A stretch of DNA of 60,958 nucleotides from Pseudobdellovibrionaceae bacterium (GCA_021731025.1 JAKFYD010000018.1:1-60958), one strand, 5' to 3'. Counted from the stretch's first letter, positions 17,497-26,450 are shown. Notes: generated by a model from the sequence alone, not told the origin. Numbers and translations are program-made.

Positions 17497-18904
17497 AAGC
17501 GTCGAAAGCTTCTTCCCCATTGGCAGGGCGTAAGCCTTTTTTCTTAATTTTTTCCACCAAGGTCGTGCGATTCAGCTTCAGCAGCATCGCGGCTTGATTG
17601 CGATTCCATCCTGTTTTTTCGAGAGCTTTAAGAATGATGGAGTTTTCGAAAGCATCAACCGCCGAATTAAAATCCAATCCCGATTCAGGAATATCCATGG
17701 GCTCTGCCGGGCGATGAACTAATTTTCCTGAACGGTATTTTTCGGGAAGGTCGCTGACTTCCAATTGGCCGTGGCCTTTCAGAATCGTCATGCGCTCGAC
17801 GAAATTTTCAAGCTCGCGAATATTTCCAGGCCAAGCGTAATTCATTAAACATTCCATGGCTTCTGCGGAAATGCCATTAAGGCCTCGGCCTTTGCTTTTG
17901 CTGAAACTCTCGACAAAATGACCGAACAGTTGAGGAATATCTGATTTTCTTTCGCGCAAAGCGGGAAGAATCACGGGTATCACGTTCAATCGATAGTAAA
18001 GATCTTCACGGAAATTTCCGTTTTCAACGGCCTCTTCCAAATTGATGTTGGTTGCCGCAATCACTTTCACATTCACTTGAACCGTTTTCGTACTGCCAAC
18101 AGGTTCGAAGCATCTTTCCTGAAGAGCTCGCAAAATTTTCACCTGCATCGAAGGGCTGAGATCACCAATTTCATCCAGGAAAAGAGTTCCTTCGTCCGCC
18201 ATTTCAAAACGACCAAGGCGATTCGAAATCGCGCCGGTGAAAGCGCCTTTGATATGACCAAATAACTCACTCTCTAAAAGTTCAGAAGGAATCGCGCCAC
18301 AGTTGATGGCGACAAATGGTCCCGAACGACGAGGAGAATTGTAATGAATCGCTCGTGCGATCAATTCTTTTCCTGTCCCACTTTCGCCCGTAATCATCAC
18401 TGTCGAATCGGAATCGGCAACTCGCTCGACCAGTTTTAAAACACTTTGGATTTCAGGACTGCTGCCGATGATTTGTGAAAAATTGTATTTCTTATTGAGC
18501 TCTTGGCGCAGCTGTTGATTTTCTTGTTGCAGCTGTTTGTGAGTCAAGGCCTTGTCAATCAGGCTGAGAAGCTCATCCAAATTGAAAGGCTTTGTTACAA
18601 AATGAAAAGCGCCTTTTTGAGTTGCGCGAATCGCTGATTCAATCGTGCCGTGACCCGTGAGGATAATAACTTGAGTGGAAGGAGAAAGTCCTTTCAAGTA
18701 AGACATGAATTCGATGCCATCACCATCGGGCAAATTGAGATCGACGATAGCAAGATCAACCGGTGTGTCGCCCTGACAAAGCACCTTAGCCTCTTCAATA
18801 CGATGAGCGGTAATAACTTTGAGCCCCTTTTTATCGAGGACTCTAAAGAGTGCCGTCCTTAAGGTGGATTCGTCGTCTAATATAAGGGCGCGATTAATCT
18901 TCAT
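17489..18904 (-). CDS. NtrC-family sigma-54-dependent response regulator
   Basis: The 471-residue protein has three modules. Residues 1-120 form a receiver with acidic pocket DDE (10-12), phospho-acceptor Asp55 in IVDLNLPDGDG and the Lys in FVTKPF. The central AAA+ domain has Walker A GESGTGKE, the sigma-54 contact loop GAFTGA, Walker B LFLDEIGDL, the arginine-finger region FREDLYYRLNV and sensor II WPGNIRELENF. The C-terminal Fis-type helix-turn-helix is NRNQAAMLLKLNRTTLVEKI. All motifs needed for ATP-driven sigma-54 activation are present. The gene lies 125 bases downstream of the histidine kinase gene, so they probably form a pair. A target of interest is the sigma-54 promoter at 34602, though there is no direct evidence of a link. 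Confidence 0.95.
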   Translation of the reverse strand: MKINRALILDDESTLRTALFRVLDKKGLKVITAHRIEEAKVLCQGDTPVDLAIVDLNLPDGDGIEFMSYLKGLSPSTQVIILTGHGTIESAIRATQKGAFHFVTKPFNLDELLSLIDKALTHKQLQQENQQLRQELNKKYNFSQIIGSSPEIQSVLKLVERVADSDSTVMITGESGTGKELIARAIHYNSPRRSGPFVAINCGAIPSELLESELFGHIKGAFTGAISNRLGRFEMADEGTLFLDEIGDLSPSMQVKILRALQERCFEPVGSTKTVQVNVKVIAATNINLEEAVENGNFREDLYYRLNVIPVILPALRERKSDIPQLFGHFVESFSKSKGRGLNGISAEAMECLMNYAWPGNIRELENFVERMTILKGHGQLEVSDLPEKYRSGKLVHRPAEPMDIPESGLDFNSAVDAFENSIILKALEKTGWNRNQAAMLLKLNRTTLVEKIKKKGLRPANGEEAFDAFN

Positions 18905-18987
18905 GAACCTTCCTTCCTGGTTAGTTCTTGATGGTGATTGAGAGGCTCACAAGTAAGAGTCATGAGCTCTGAATATAGGCTAATTCA

Positions 18988-19009
18988 TTTTTGACGGGAC
19001 TGTCAAAAA
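18988..19009. repeat. Inverted repeat between kinase and regulator genes
   Basis: TTTTTGAC (18988-18995) and GTCAAAAA (19002-19009) flank six bases. The T-rich side comes first on either strand, so it lacks the 3' U-tract of an intrinsic terminator. It lies about 85 bases upstream of the regulator start and could be an operator. One arm contains TTGACA on the minus strand, a possible -35 box, without a good -10 at normal spacing. Confidence 0.4.
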
Positions 19010-19029
19010 AACCGCGACGGCGCTGCTTT

Positions 19030-20880
19030 TCAGGACCCTAAAACTGGACGAGAGAATGAAATTTTTGCAGCAGAAACTCGACTGGACAGGGACGAAATTT
19101 CCAACTCGGCATTTTGTTCTTTCAAAATTTGGGCAGCCATGGACCAGCTGTAATTCTGAGAAGAGTTCATACTTTTTAAACTGGTCACAAAAGGCATAAA
19201 AGTAATTTCGGTGCTTTTCTCGTTATTAAAAATTTGGATGATAATCTTTCTGTTGTTTTTTTGAGATTCCGAATCGCTTCGTAAAGTTTCCAAAGCAATT
19301 TGCATTAAGCTTTTAAAAGCCTGAGCCAAGAGATTGCGATGGCCAAAAATGCGTGGTGGAGGAACGGCTTGGATCATTTGGATTTCAATGCCTAAAGACT
19401 TGGTTTGCAGCTCCATAATTTTGTAAGCCCGATGAAGAACTTCGCTGATATCTAAATCTTGCACGGTATCCACTTCAGGATTTCGCGTAAAGACCAACAT
19501 ATTCTGAATGATATCTCGACAGCGCTGGGCGCCCTTTTCAATTTCGGCAATGTCGTTGTACAAAGGATCACGAGAATCTAAATCCATCTTGATCAGCTGG
19601 GCAAACGTCAGAATCCCACCAAGTGGATTGTTCAATTCATGAGCAATACTGCTGCTGATGGTTCCCAATTCGGCCAAGCGAGCTGTTTCTAAAATCAGTC
19701 GCTCCATTTTCAAGTTATTGGAAACATCTTTATAGAGATTAACGCTGATGGTTTTATTTTCACCTTCTAAACGAAGGGTTTGACTGGTGACCTCAAAAGT
19801 TTTTGACTGAGTGTTATTGACCAAGCGAAAGTTCTGTCCAATCTGACAGCCGTCGCAAATCTTTTTTGATCCAAACAAAACTTCGTGGCACTTTAATTTT
19901 TTTTCAGCCGCTGGTTCTGTCGTTAAAGAACCATAGAAACTTTCATTGGCCTGAACAATTTCAAAATTTTCATCGATCAAAGCGACCGGCTCGGCCATGG
20001 CATTAAAAGTGGATTCCCACTGGTCTTTGATGACTTCGAGCTCTTGGGTCTTGGAAATGCGATCCAAGGACAAAGCCACGGCCTCACTGACCCGAGTCAG
20101 AAAGTTCGTTTCTTCGCGATTAAACTTTTGCTCGGGGGAGCGCATGAAGAAGACGGAGCCAATGCGAACGTTTTGCGAAAAAAGAGGAATTTGCAGCTGA
20201 TGAAATTGCAATTGGCTTCCGACCTGCTGTTGGAAGACCTGATCCTGCGGAGAAAAAAGAATTCTAATCCACGACGTTTTTAGGCTGCTGTTCAAAGAGT
20301 CATTGAGATACTTCTCTATTTCAGGAACCGATTTCGCTTCATGGATCGAAAGTAAGGTCTTGCGAAAAGATTCAATTCGGGAATTAGTCACGTAGAGTTT
20401 CCGACGAGCCTCTGTCAGAAATTTGGTGCGTTTCTCTACGCGATCTTCCAGATCACTGTACAGTAAAGCCAAATCCCGGTTTTGTTCTTGAATTAATTTT
20501 TCTAAATTTTCCTGCTGTTTTAAATTTTGAGATTTTTCTAGAGCCAAGTACAAAGCATTTTCAATCTGGGTTTCGCTGAAAGAATTCAGAACCGCAAAGA
20601 AACGATACTTGCGATGAAACTCTAAAAAATTCTTTGAAGAGTAATCAGGAGGAACAACGGCGATCATCTGCAGGAAAGGATTGTCTTTCAGTAAGGACTC
20701 ATAAAAAGCTTGGAATTTTTTTTCCATCAGACTGGTGATTGAAACTCCTAAAACATCAATCATCGAAGGAGACCATTTTTTGATGGTGTGAGTGAGATCA
20801 CTCTGCAAGATGGCACCAATTTCTTGAAGCTGAGATGGCCATGGTCCAATCAAAAGAAAAGAGTTTTTTAAAGTCTGCAT
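19030..20880 (-). CDS. Histidine-kinase-like sensor with degenerate ATPase domain
   Basis: The 616-residue protein has no membrane segment. In order it has: a receiver-like N-terminus without a clear phospho-acceptor (1-115); a coiled coil (115-165); a GAF-like domain (180-275); a PAS domain (285-370) with Cys in KCHEVLFG and ICDGCQIG, a pattern seen in redox or metal-sensing PAS domains; and a dimerisation domain with phospho-acceptor His414 in SSIAHELNNPLGG. The C-terminal ATPase region is eroded. The N-box aligns to QIALETL with Ile528 where Asn is required, and neither a DxGxG box nor a GxGLGL box is found. It may act as a phosphatase or a partner for another kinase. It overlaps the HAD gene by 13 bases and precedes the NtrC-type regulator. 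Confidence 0.88.
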   Translation of the reverse strand: MQTLKNSFLLIGPWPSQLQEIGAILQSDLTHTIKKWSPSMIDVLGVSITSLMEKKFQAFYESLLKDNPFLQMIAVVPPDYSSKNFLEFHRKYRFFAVLNSFSETQIENALYLALEKSQNLKQQENLEKLIQEQNRDLALLYSDLEDRVEKRTKFLTEARRKLYVTNSRIESFRKTLLSIHEAKSVPEIEKYLNDSLNSSLKTSWIRILFSPQDQVFQQQVGSQLQFHQLQIPLFSQNVRIGSVFFMRSPEQKFNREETNFLTRVSEAVALSLDRISKTQELEVIKDQWESTFNAMAEPVALIDENFEIVQANESFYGSLTTEPAAEKKLKCHEVLFGSKKICDGCQIGQNFRLVNNTQSKTFEVTSQTLRLEGENKTISVNLYKDVSNNLKMERLILETARLAELGTISSSIAHELNNPLGGILTFAQLIKMDLDSRDPLYNDIAEIEKGAQRCRDIIQNMLVFTRNPEVDTVQDLDISEVLHRAYKIMELQTKSLGIEIQMIQAVPPPRIFGHRNLLAQAFKSLMQIALETLRSDSESQKNNRKIIIQIFNNEKSTEITFMPFVTSLKSMNSSQNYSWSMAAQILKEQNAELEISSLSSRVSAAKISFSRPVLGS

Positions 20881-21557
20881 GTACTCACCAGCTCTGAATG
20901 ATGCGCGACTTCGTAATCCGGTTGCTCGTCAGGCTCGGTAGGAGATTCGTCAGCATGTTCGCCAAATTTAAACCAGCAGGTGTGTAAGCCAAGAGATTTG
21001 GAAACACGAATTTCATCCTTAAGCCGATTGCCAATGCTTAAAGTTTTTTCAGGTTCAATTTTTTTCTGGCGAATCCATTCGGTAATGGATTCTTTTTTAT
21101 CCTGCTTCTCGAGGGCGCCCACAATTTTAATTTCGTGAAAAAAATCTTTCACACCGGAGCGAATCACTTTTTTCATTTGAGTGTTCTCTTCGCCTGCGGT
21201 CAGAAGGAAAAGCCGGTACCGCGGCACCAAATATTTCAGTGTGGCCTCGGCGTCGGGCAATAAGGGAATTTGTGCGGGGAGGTCCACTTCGTAAAAGGCC
21301 TTCAGACAACTTTCAAAAATGTGACTTTTTGGACTCAAATGATTTTCGTCGATGATGTTTTTGATAATTTCTCGATGGGACCAGCGAGCCATGTGCTTTT
21401 TGCGATACGCTTCAAATGTTTTGAAATCCCAACTCAAACCATTGGACGAAAGGATTTCAAAAACCTGCTGCACAGCCTGGGGGATCAGGACTTCAGAGGT
21501 TGGGATCAAAGTGTCATCCAAGTCAAAAATCAAAGTTTGAAAACGTTCCGTGGCCAT
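20868..21557 (-). CDS. HAD-superfamily hydrolase
   Basis: The 229-residue phosphatase-like protein has HAD motif I in FDLDDTLIPT, motif II in LLTAGEE, motif III Lys in the KQDKKESI region and motif IV in GNRLKDEI. A helical cap lies between motifs I and II (residues 25-90), as in subfamily I enzymes of the Gph/YjjG type. The substrate cannot be assigned. Its end overlaps the kinase gene by 13 bases, suggesting coupled translation and one transcript HAD-kinase-regulator. It is divergent from glmU, with 44 bases between starts. Confidence 0.88.
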   Translation of the reverse strand: MATERFQTLIFDLDDTLIPTSEVLIPQAVQQVFEILSSNGLSWDFKTFEAYRKKHMARWSHREIIKNIIDENHLSPKSHIFESCLKAFYEVDLPAQIPLLPDAEATLKYLVPRYRLFLLTAGEENTQMKKVIRSGVKDFFHEIKIVGALEKQDKKESITEWIRQKKIEPEKTLSIGNRLKDEIRVSKSLGLHTCWFKFGEHADESPTEPDEQPDYEVAHHSELVSTCRL

Positions 21558-21601
21558 GAGATTATTAGGCCTGATTTTTCGTCAAAAGAAAAGGGTGGAT
21601 C

Positions 21602-22996
21602 ATGAGCTCAAACAGCAATCCAGATCTGACATGCATTATTTTAGCGGCGGGCAAAGGAACGCGGATGAAATCACCTTTGCCGAAGGTGCTGCATCCCGTG
21701 GCTGGGCGCCCAATGATCGAAAGAATCGCTTTAGCTAGCCAAGCGGCTGGTTGCGGTGAAATCCGCGTGGTTGTCGGGCATGGACAGAATTTGGTGCGCA
21801 CTCTTACGGAACCTTTGGGTCTTTTGACATTCGTTCAGAAAGAAGCCATGGGAACAGCTCACGCTGTCAGAGCGGCTGATATTGATAGCATTGAAGGTGA
21901 TGTGCTGATTATGAATGGGGACCATCCCTTGATTCAAGCCAGTGATATTCAAAATATTGTGCGGGAATTTCGCGACGAAAAATGCGATTTGGCGGTCGTG
22001 ACTGCCGTCGTTAAAGATCCCAAAGAAATGGGGCGTATTGTTCGTCATCATGGTGAATTAAAAGCCATTGTCGAAGCTAAAGATGCTTCATCGGAAACTT
22101 TAAAAATTAAAGAAATCAACACGGGTATTTATGTGATCAAAGCGGAATATTTAAAAGATATTCTGCCTAAAATTAACAATCAAAATTCCAAGAAAGAATA
22201 TTACTTAACAGATATTGTGAGTTTGGGCATCGACGAGGGTCTTAAAATCCGTCCTATCACGGCGCCAGCCCACGTTGCCGTGGGAGTCAATTCCCAGCAA
22301 GAGCTTGCAAAAGCGACCCGCTCTGTTTTCAAAAGAAAAATTGTGGCGCTTATGGAATCAGGAGTGATGGTCATTGATCCTCGATCAACTTATGTGGAAG
22401 ACTCGGTCGAGGTCGGTCCCGGAAGCGTGCTTTATCCCAATTGTTTTTTGCGAGGCAAAACAAAAATTGGCTCCTTCACCGTTGTTGAATCTCAAGCTTT
22501 TATTTCTGATTCGGTGATCGGCGATAGCGTGCAAATCAAAGCGGGAAGTTATCTTGAATTGGTGCAAGTTCACAGTAAATGCAGCGTAGGTCCTTATGCC
22601 CGGCTACGACCCGAGACTGTCATGCACGAGGATTCCCACGTGGGTAATTTTGTCGAACTCAAAAAAGTTCAATTCGGAAAAAAATCAAAAGCAGGACATT
22701 TGACTTATTTGGGTGATGCTGAAATTGGCGAAGGTGTAAATGTAGGTTGCGGGACAATCACCTGTAACTATGCTGTTGATCGCAGCAAGTACAAAACGAA
22801 AATTGGTAACAATGTTTTTATTGGCAGTGATACCCAGTTCGTAGCTCCGGTGACGATTGGAGATCACGCCGTGATTGGTTCGGGTTCAACCATCACTAAA
22901 GATGTTCCTGCCCGCGCTCTTGCTGTGGCTCGCGGAAAACAATTCGTGAAGGAAAACTACGTGCCGGTCGAGGACGAAAAAGAAAAGGAATCTTAA
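21602..22996 (+). CDS. glmU: Bifunctional UDP-GlcNAc pyrophosphorylase / glucosamine-1-phosphate N-acetyltransferase GlmU
   Basis: The 464-residue protein makes UDP-GlcNAc, needed for peptidoglycan and lipopolysaccharide. The N-terminal uridylyltransferase has ILAAGKGTRMKSPLPKVLH, MGTAHAV and the metal Asp in MNGDHPL. The C-terminal half is a left-handed beta-helix acetyltransferase with hexapeptide repeats. It contains YARLRPETVMHEDSHVGNFVE and the catalytic His in AGHLTYLGD. Length matches the family (about 456). The start is preceded by an AAAGGG-type site. glmS follows after three bases, so the two steps around glucosamine-1-phosphate are made together; GlmM is not in the window. Confidence 0.97.
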   Translation: MSSNSNPDLTCIILAAGKGTRMKSPLPKVLHPVAGRPMIERIALASQAAGCGEIRVVVGHGQNLVRTLTEPLGLLTFVQKEAMGTAHAVRAADIDSIEGDVLIMNGDHPLIQASDIQNIVREFRDEKCDLAVVTAVVKDPKEMGRIVRHHGELKAIVEAKDASSETLKIKEINTGIYVIKAEYLKDILPKINNQNSKKEYYLTDIVSLGIDEGLKIRPITAPAHVAVGVNSQQELAKATRSVFKRKIVALMESGVMVIDPRSTYVEDSVEVGPGSVLYPNCFLRGKTKIGSFTVVESQAFISDSVIGDSVQIKAGSYLELVQVHSKCSVGPYARLRPETVMHEDSHVGNFVELKKVQFGKKSKAGHLTYLGDAEIGEGVNVGCGTITCNYAVDRSKYKTKIGNNVFIGSDTQFVAPVTIGDHAVIGSGSTITKDVPARALAVARGKQFVKENYVPVEDEKEKES

Positions 22997-22999
22997 GCT

Positions 23000-24886
23000 A
23001 TGTGTGGAATTGTTGGTTATCTTGGACCATTGGATCCCAAAGAGGTTATCATTACGGGTCTGAAAAAATTAGAATACCGTGGCTATGACAGTGCCGGTGT
23101 TGCTATTCTTCATGATGGGAAAACAAAACAAATTCGCGCCTTGGGTAAATTGAAATCTCTCGAAGATAAACTTTCTTCCGAAAAGTTCAACGGCCGTTTA
23201 GGTATCGGTCACACTCGATGGGCGACCCATGGAGCACCTTCGGAACGCAATGCTCATCCTCATCAGGTGGGTGATATCAGTCTGGTTCACAACGGAATTA
23301 TTGAAAACTTCGAAGAGATCCGCGAAGAGCTTTTAAAACAAGGGGCAAAAATCAATTCCGACACCGACAGTGAGTTGGTTGCCCATCTTATTTGCATTGA
23401 AAATAAAAAAACTAAAAATCTGCTGACAGCGGTGCAAAATATTTTGCCTCGGCTGGTCGGTGCTTTTTCGATCGTCGTCTTTTCCGAGGATCAGCCCGAA
23501 GAGATCGTCGCCTTTAAAGATGGACCTCCTTTGGTGGTGGGCATTTTGCCTGACCAGCTCTTTGTGGCCAGCGATGTTCAAGCTTTACTTCCATATACAC
23601 AAAATTTTGTTTACCTTGATGATCGGGAAATTGTCCATATTCAAAAAAATAAATTCACGGTGTTTGGACCAAAGGGGAAAGCCGTTAACAAAGAGATCGT
23701 GGAATTGAATTGGAGTCCAGAGCTGACCGAGAAGCAGGGTTATGCTCATTACATGTTGAAAGAAATTTACGAGCAGCCCCGAGCTGTTGCCCAAGCTTTG
23801 GAGCCTCATCTGGATGTTTCACAATTTTGCGTGAAGCTTAAAAAATTAGGTTTCGGCACGACATCCACTCAACAGCTGGAGTCTTTAAATTCCGCTGAAG
23901 ATTGGAAAAAAACTCAGGAAGTTTTTAAACAGACGGAGCGTGTTTTTATCATTGCTTGTGGCACCAGTTATTACGCGGCAATGATTGGTAAATATCTTTT
24001 AGAATCTTTGGCAAAAATTCCCGTTGAAATTGATATCGCCAGCGAATTTCGTTATCGCAGTCCTGTTATTCCAAAAAACACTTTGGTTCTGACCATTTCA
24101 CAGAGCGGAGAAACCGCTGACACATTAGCGGCTTTACGTTTAGCTAAATCCAATGGAGCAACAGCTTTAAGCCTGTGCAACGTTAGAAACTCAAGCATTG
24201 ATCGCGAAGCCCATGGACATCTTTATATGAATTGCGGTCCTGAAATTGGAGTCGCCAGCACGAAAGCTTTTATTTCGACTTTGGCTTTGTTGAATGCCCT
24301 GTCCGTCGCTTGGGGACGAATCAAAGGAGCACTGACCGAGGCTCAAGAGCAAGAGCATGTGAAAGCTTTGCTCGCTGTACCCAGTCAGTTGGAAGTGGTT
24401 TTATCTTACGACAAATATTTTGCCCAAGCTGCCGATCGATTGAAAGAGTTCAAAGGCTTTTTGTACATGGGCCGAGGCCTTCAATATCCCATCGCGATGG
24501 AGGGGGCATTGAAGCTGAAAGAGTTAGCTTATATGCACGCTGAAGGTTATGCCGCAGGGGAAATGAAACATGGTCCCTTGGCTTTGATTGATGATCGCAT
24601 GGCCATCGTGATGTTGGCCCCTAGCGATCAGTGGTACGAAAAGACCATCAGCAATTTGGAAGAAGCTCGCGCTCGTGGGGGCCACGTGATTTCTATTGGT
24701 ACGGGAGATAATGAAAAGTTAAAACGGGTCAGTCTTTATTATCTGTCTTTGCCGAAATCTCACTGGACCACCAGCATGCTGTTGTCCGTAGTGCCTTTGC
24801 AATTGATGGCCTATCATTTGGCCGACAACTTAGGTTACGATGTGGATCAACCGCGCAATTTAGCAAAATCCGTTACGGTCGAGTAA
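23000..24886 (+). CDS. glmS: Glutamine--fructose-6-phosphate aminotransferase GlmS
   Basis: The 628-residue enzyme starts with MCGIVGYLG, so after Met removal Cys2 is the N-terminal nucleophile of the glutaminase domain. RWATHGAPSERNAHP and HNGIIENFEEIR follow. The C-terminal isomerase has two SIS domains: GTSYYAAMIGKY with TISQSGETADT, then MGRGLQYPIAMEGALKLKELAY. It ends QPRNLAKSVTVE, the conserved tail. It makes glucosamine-6-phosphate, feeding GlmU. It is about 20 residues longer than E. coli GlmS. No glmS ribozyme is possible in the three-base glmU-glmS gap. Confidence 0.97.
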   Translation: MCGIVGYLGPLDPKEVIITGLKKLEYRGYDSAGVAILHDGKTKQIRALGKLKSLEDKLSSEKFNGRLGIGHTRWATHGAPSERNAHPHQVGDISLVHNGIIENFEEIREELLKQGAKINSDTDSELVAHLICIENKKTKNLLTAVQNILPRLVGAFSIVVFSEDQPEEIVAFKDGPPLVVGILPDQLFVASDVQALLPYTQNFVYLDDREIVHIQKNKFTVFGPKGKAVNKEIVELNWSPELTEKQGYAHYMLKEIYEQPRAVAQALEPHLDVSQFCVKLKKLGFGTTSTQQLESLNSAEDWKKTQEVFKQTERVFIIACGTSYYAAMIGKYLLESLAKIPVEIDIASEFRYRSPVIPKNTLVLTISQSGETADTLAALRLAKSNGATALSLCNVRNSSIDREAHGHLYMNCGPEIGVASTKAFISTLALLNALSVAWGRIKGALTEAQEQEHVKALLAVPSQLEVVLSYDKYFAQAADRLKEFKGFLYMGRGLQYPIAMEGALKLKELAYMHAEGYAAGEMKHGPLALIDDRMAIVMLAPSDQWYEKTISNLEEARARGGHVISIGTGDNEKLKRVSLYYLSLPKSHWTTSMLLSVVPLQLMAYHLADNLGYDVDQPRNLAKSVTVE

Positions 24887-24943
24887 GAACTTAAATGGTT
24901 AAATTCATTTAAAAATAAATAAACTGTTGAAGTTGTGCTAGAC

Positions 24944-24976
24944 CAAGATCGGGAGAAAAACAGGATCTTGTTTATT
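24944..24976 (+). terminator. Possible terminator after glmS
   Basis: CAAGATC (24944-24950) pairs with GATCTTG (24964-24970) across a 13-base loop, followed by TTTATT. The stem is only 7 bp, so strength is uncertain. Confidence 0.4.
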
Positions 24977-25037
24977 AACGCGATCATGAAATTTTAACAA
25001 TCTCTCAATTACTCCTCGACAGAGTTATCCATTTTTC

Positions 25038-25070
25038 ATCACACTTTAAAAGTGATCGTTCTTTTACAAT
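25038..25070 (+). promoter_or_regulatory. Candidate promoter with adjacent palindrome
   Basis: TACAAT at 25065-25070 resembles a -10 box, 36 bases before the lipoprotein ATG. At the -35 position lies the palindrome CACTTTAAAAGTG (25042-25054), flanked by ATC and AT so that ATCAC and GTGAT arms also match. No TTGACA-like -35 is present, so an activator or repressor may bind here. Confidence 0.35.
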
Positions 25071-25106
25071 AAAATTTCATTAACATGACAACATGGAGGT
25101 TTTTTA

Positions 25107-25814
25107 ATGAAGAAAATCGTGATGGGCTTTTTAGCCATTGCTGCAGCCGTCGGATGTTCGAGTCAACCTAAACCAGAGGCAACGGTTCAGTCACCAGCGC
25201 CTGCGGCTTTTCCTACTTACGAGGAAGCTGGGTATTTAACTTGGAAGAATACTCGTGGACCAGCATCAAATGAAAGATGCCGAAGTGCTGTTGAGCGTAT
25301 TCAAGAGGCCGGCTGTTACTTATCAAAAAATAATGCGGATCGTATCAAAGAAAATGGTGATATCTGTAGACACTTGGAAAGCGGCAGCGGCAAAACTGAA
25401 ATGGAAGTCATTCTTTTAAAAGATTCCGATAAGGTTGTTACTGTGGCAACAAAGGGAGCGAATCGAGATGGTAACTGGTGCCCTACTGTAAAGTACGATG
25501 TTGACCATTCAGGAATTAAAGAAGTTAAGGTTATCAAAAACAAAACTTTTATGCTTTCGAAAGATGGACAAGTTTACTTTATGTACACTGATGGCCAATT
25601 TTACGAGCTGTTAACCTCTGATAGAAATTCTTATAAGGGCGTGAAGGATATCAAAGGAATTAACAACGGAACCGGCGTTGAACTTGTTATGCATAGCGGT
25701 CGCCCGGTTAAAATTGATGAGGATAAATTTGCTGATAAAATCAGTGCTGGCCAAGCACGTAAGATTAAGTTTCATAATCTATCAACGAATGAATCTCTTT
25801 TCCGAGATAGATAG
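25107..25814 (+). CDS. Lipoprotein of unknown function
   Basis: The 235-residue product follows a GGAGG site and begins with a lipoprotein signal: MKKIVMGFLAIAAAVGC, with Cys17 as the acylated residue. SSQ after the Cys (no Asp at +2) favours transfer to the outer membrane. A Pro/Ala-rich linker leads to a globular domain with four or more Cys (ERCRSA, AGCYLSK, DICRHLE, NWCPTVKY), which could form two disulfides. Repeated short strands (VILLKDSDKVV, TFMLSKDGQVYFMY) suggest a beta fold. I do not recognise the family. It is monocistronic, with a promoter-like region upstream and a good terminator after it. Confidence 0.8.
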   Translation: MKKIVMGFLAIAAAVGCSSQPKPEATVQSPAPAAFPTYEEAGYLTWKNTRGPASNERCRSAVERIQEAGCYLSKNNADRIKENGDICRHLESGSGKTEMEVILLKDSDKVVTVATKGANRDGNWCPTVKYDVDHSGIKEVKVIKNKTFMLSKDGQVYFMYTDGQFYELLTSDRNSYKGVKDIKGINNGTGVELVMHSGRPVKIDEDKFADKISAGQARKIKFHNLSTNESLFRDR

Positions 25815-25839
25815 TCTTTAGAATTTAAAAGTTAAAATG

Positions 25840-25867
25840 AAAGGGGCCTCACAAGGGCCCTTTTTTT
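25840..25867 (+). terminator. Intrinsic terminator after the lipoprotein gene
   Basis: A 9-bp stem with one mismatch (25840-25848 with 25855-25863), loop TCACAA, ends in seven T (25861-25867). Confidence 0.85.
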
Positions 25868-25879
25868 ATCCTTTTTACC

Positions 25880-25896
25880 TGTCAAAACTTTTGACA
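25880..25896. repeat. Perfect palindrome TGTCAAAAcTTTTGACA
   Basis: Eight-base arms around a single C, about 112 bases upstream of the secreted-protein gene at 26009. The right arm contains TTGACA, so it could also be a -35 box covered by an operator; no convincing -10 stands 16-18 bases downstream. The same half-site occurs in the inverted repeat at 18988-19009. Confidence 0.45.
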
Positions 25897-26008
25897 CTGT
25901 TGGAATCACTCAAAATCAATTATCTTGCGGAGGAATTAAAACTCGCTGGTTTTCCTGTTGGGAAATTAATCCCACAAGCCGCGAAATTCTGTCACGTAAG
26001 GAGTGGTC

Positions 26009-26446
26009 ATGAAAAAAGTTTTGTGTTTAGGTTTAGTTTCTTTGTTTTCGGTTGCTGCTTTAGCTGCGAAAAGTCCTGAATCTGCTTGTCGAGTTAACTA
26101 CCGCGGTGTAACCGTGGATCTCACTGCTGGAAATGAATTCTTCCAAGAAGTTCATAATCTAGCTCAACGAGATAATGTTTGTATTCACGCTAAAATCGCC
26201 TTCTTGGGCAATTCAGGACGGGTCTACTCTGGCCGTGACAATGGTAAATTGTTGCAAACTCGCACTGGTAAAAAACGTGATCTTTCGAATGCAGAAGCTT
26301 CTGAAGCTGCTCGTCTTGCTGGCGAAAGCTGCATGGCATTGAGCTGCGACGAAATCGGTGTTCTCCGTAATAACGAACCCGTGATTAACGAAATTCCTAT
26401 GATCGTTATCCCTTCTGGTCCTAACACAGGCACTGGCGGATATTAA
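26009..26446 (+). CDS. Small secreted protein of unknown function
   Basis: The frame is open from a GTG at 26003, but AAGGAG at 25998-26003 is five bases from the ATG at 26009, giving 145 residues. Residues 1-19 are a signal peptide ending ALAA. The mature part has four Cys (SACRVNY, NVCIHAK, ESCMALSCDE). The C-terminal tail is rich in Gly, Pro and Thr. I do not recognise it. Its stop is four bases from the start of the next secreted-protein gene, so both are made from one mRNA and may work together outside the cytoplasm. Confidence 0.8.
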   Translation: MKKVLCLGLVSLFSVAALAAKSPESACRVNYRGVTVDLTAGNEFFQEVHNLAQRDNVCIHAKIAFLGNSGRVYSGRDNGKLLQTRTGKKRDLSNAEASEAARLAGESCMALSCDEIGVLRNNEPVINEIPMIVIPSGPNTGTGGY

Positions 26447-26450
26447 TTTT

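Noticed and set aside
18988-19009. Inverted repeat as an intrinsic terminator
   Set aside because: The T-run lies on the 5' side and A-run on the 3' side on both strands, the reverse of what is needed.
18905-19029. Sigma-54 promoter before the NtrC-type regulator
   Set aside because: No TGGC-N-GC pair with ten-base spacing was found on the minus strand.
22997-22999. glmS ribozyme or leader riboswitch
   Set aside because: Only three bases separate glmU and glmS, so there is no room.
26003-26008. GTG start for the secreted protein at 26009
   Set aside because: The GTG overlaps the AAGGAG site itself; the ATG two codons later has correct spacing and a normal signal peptide start.
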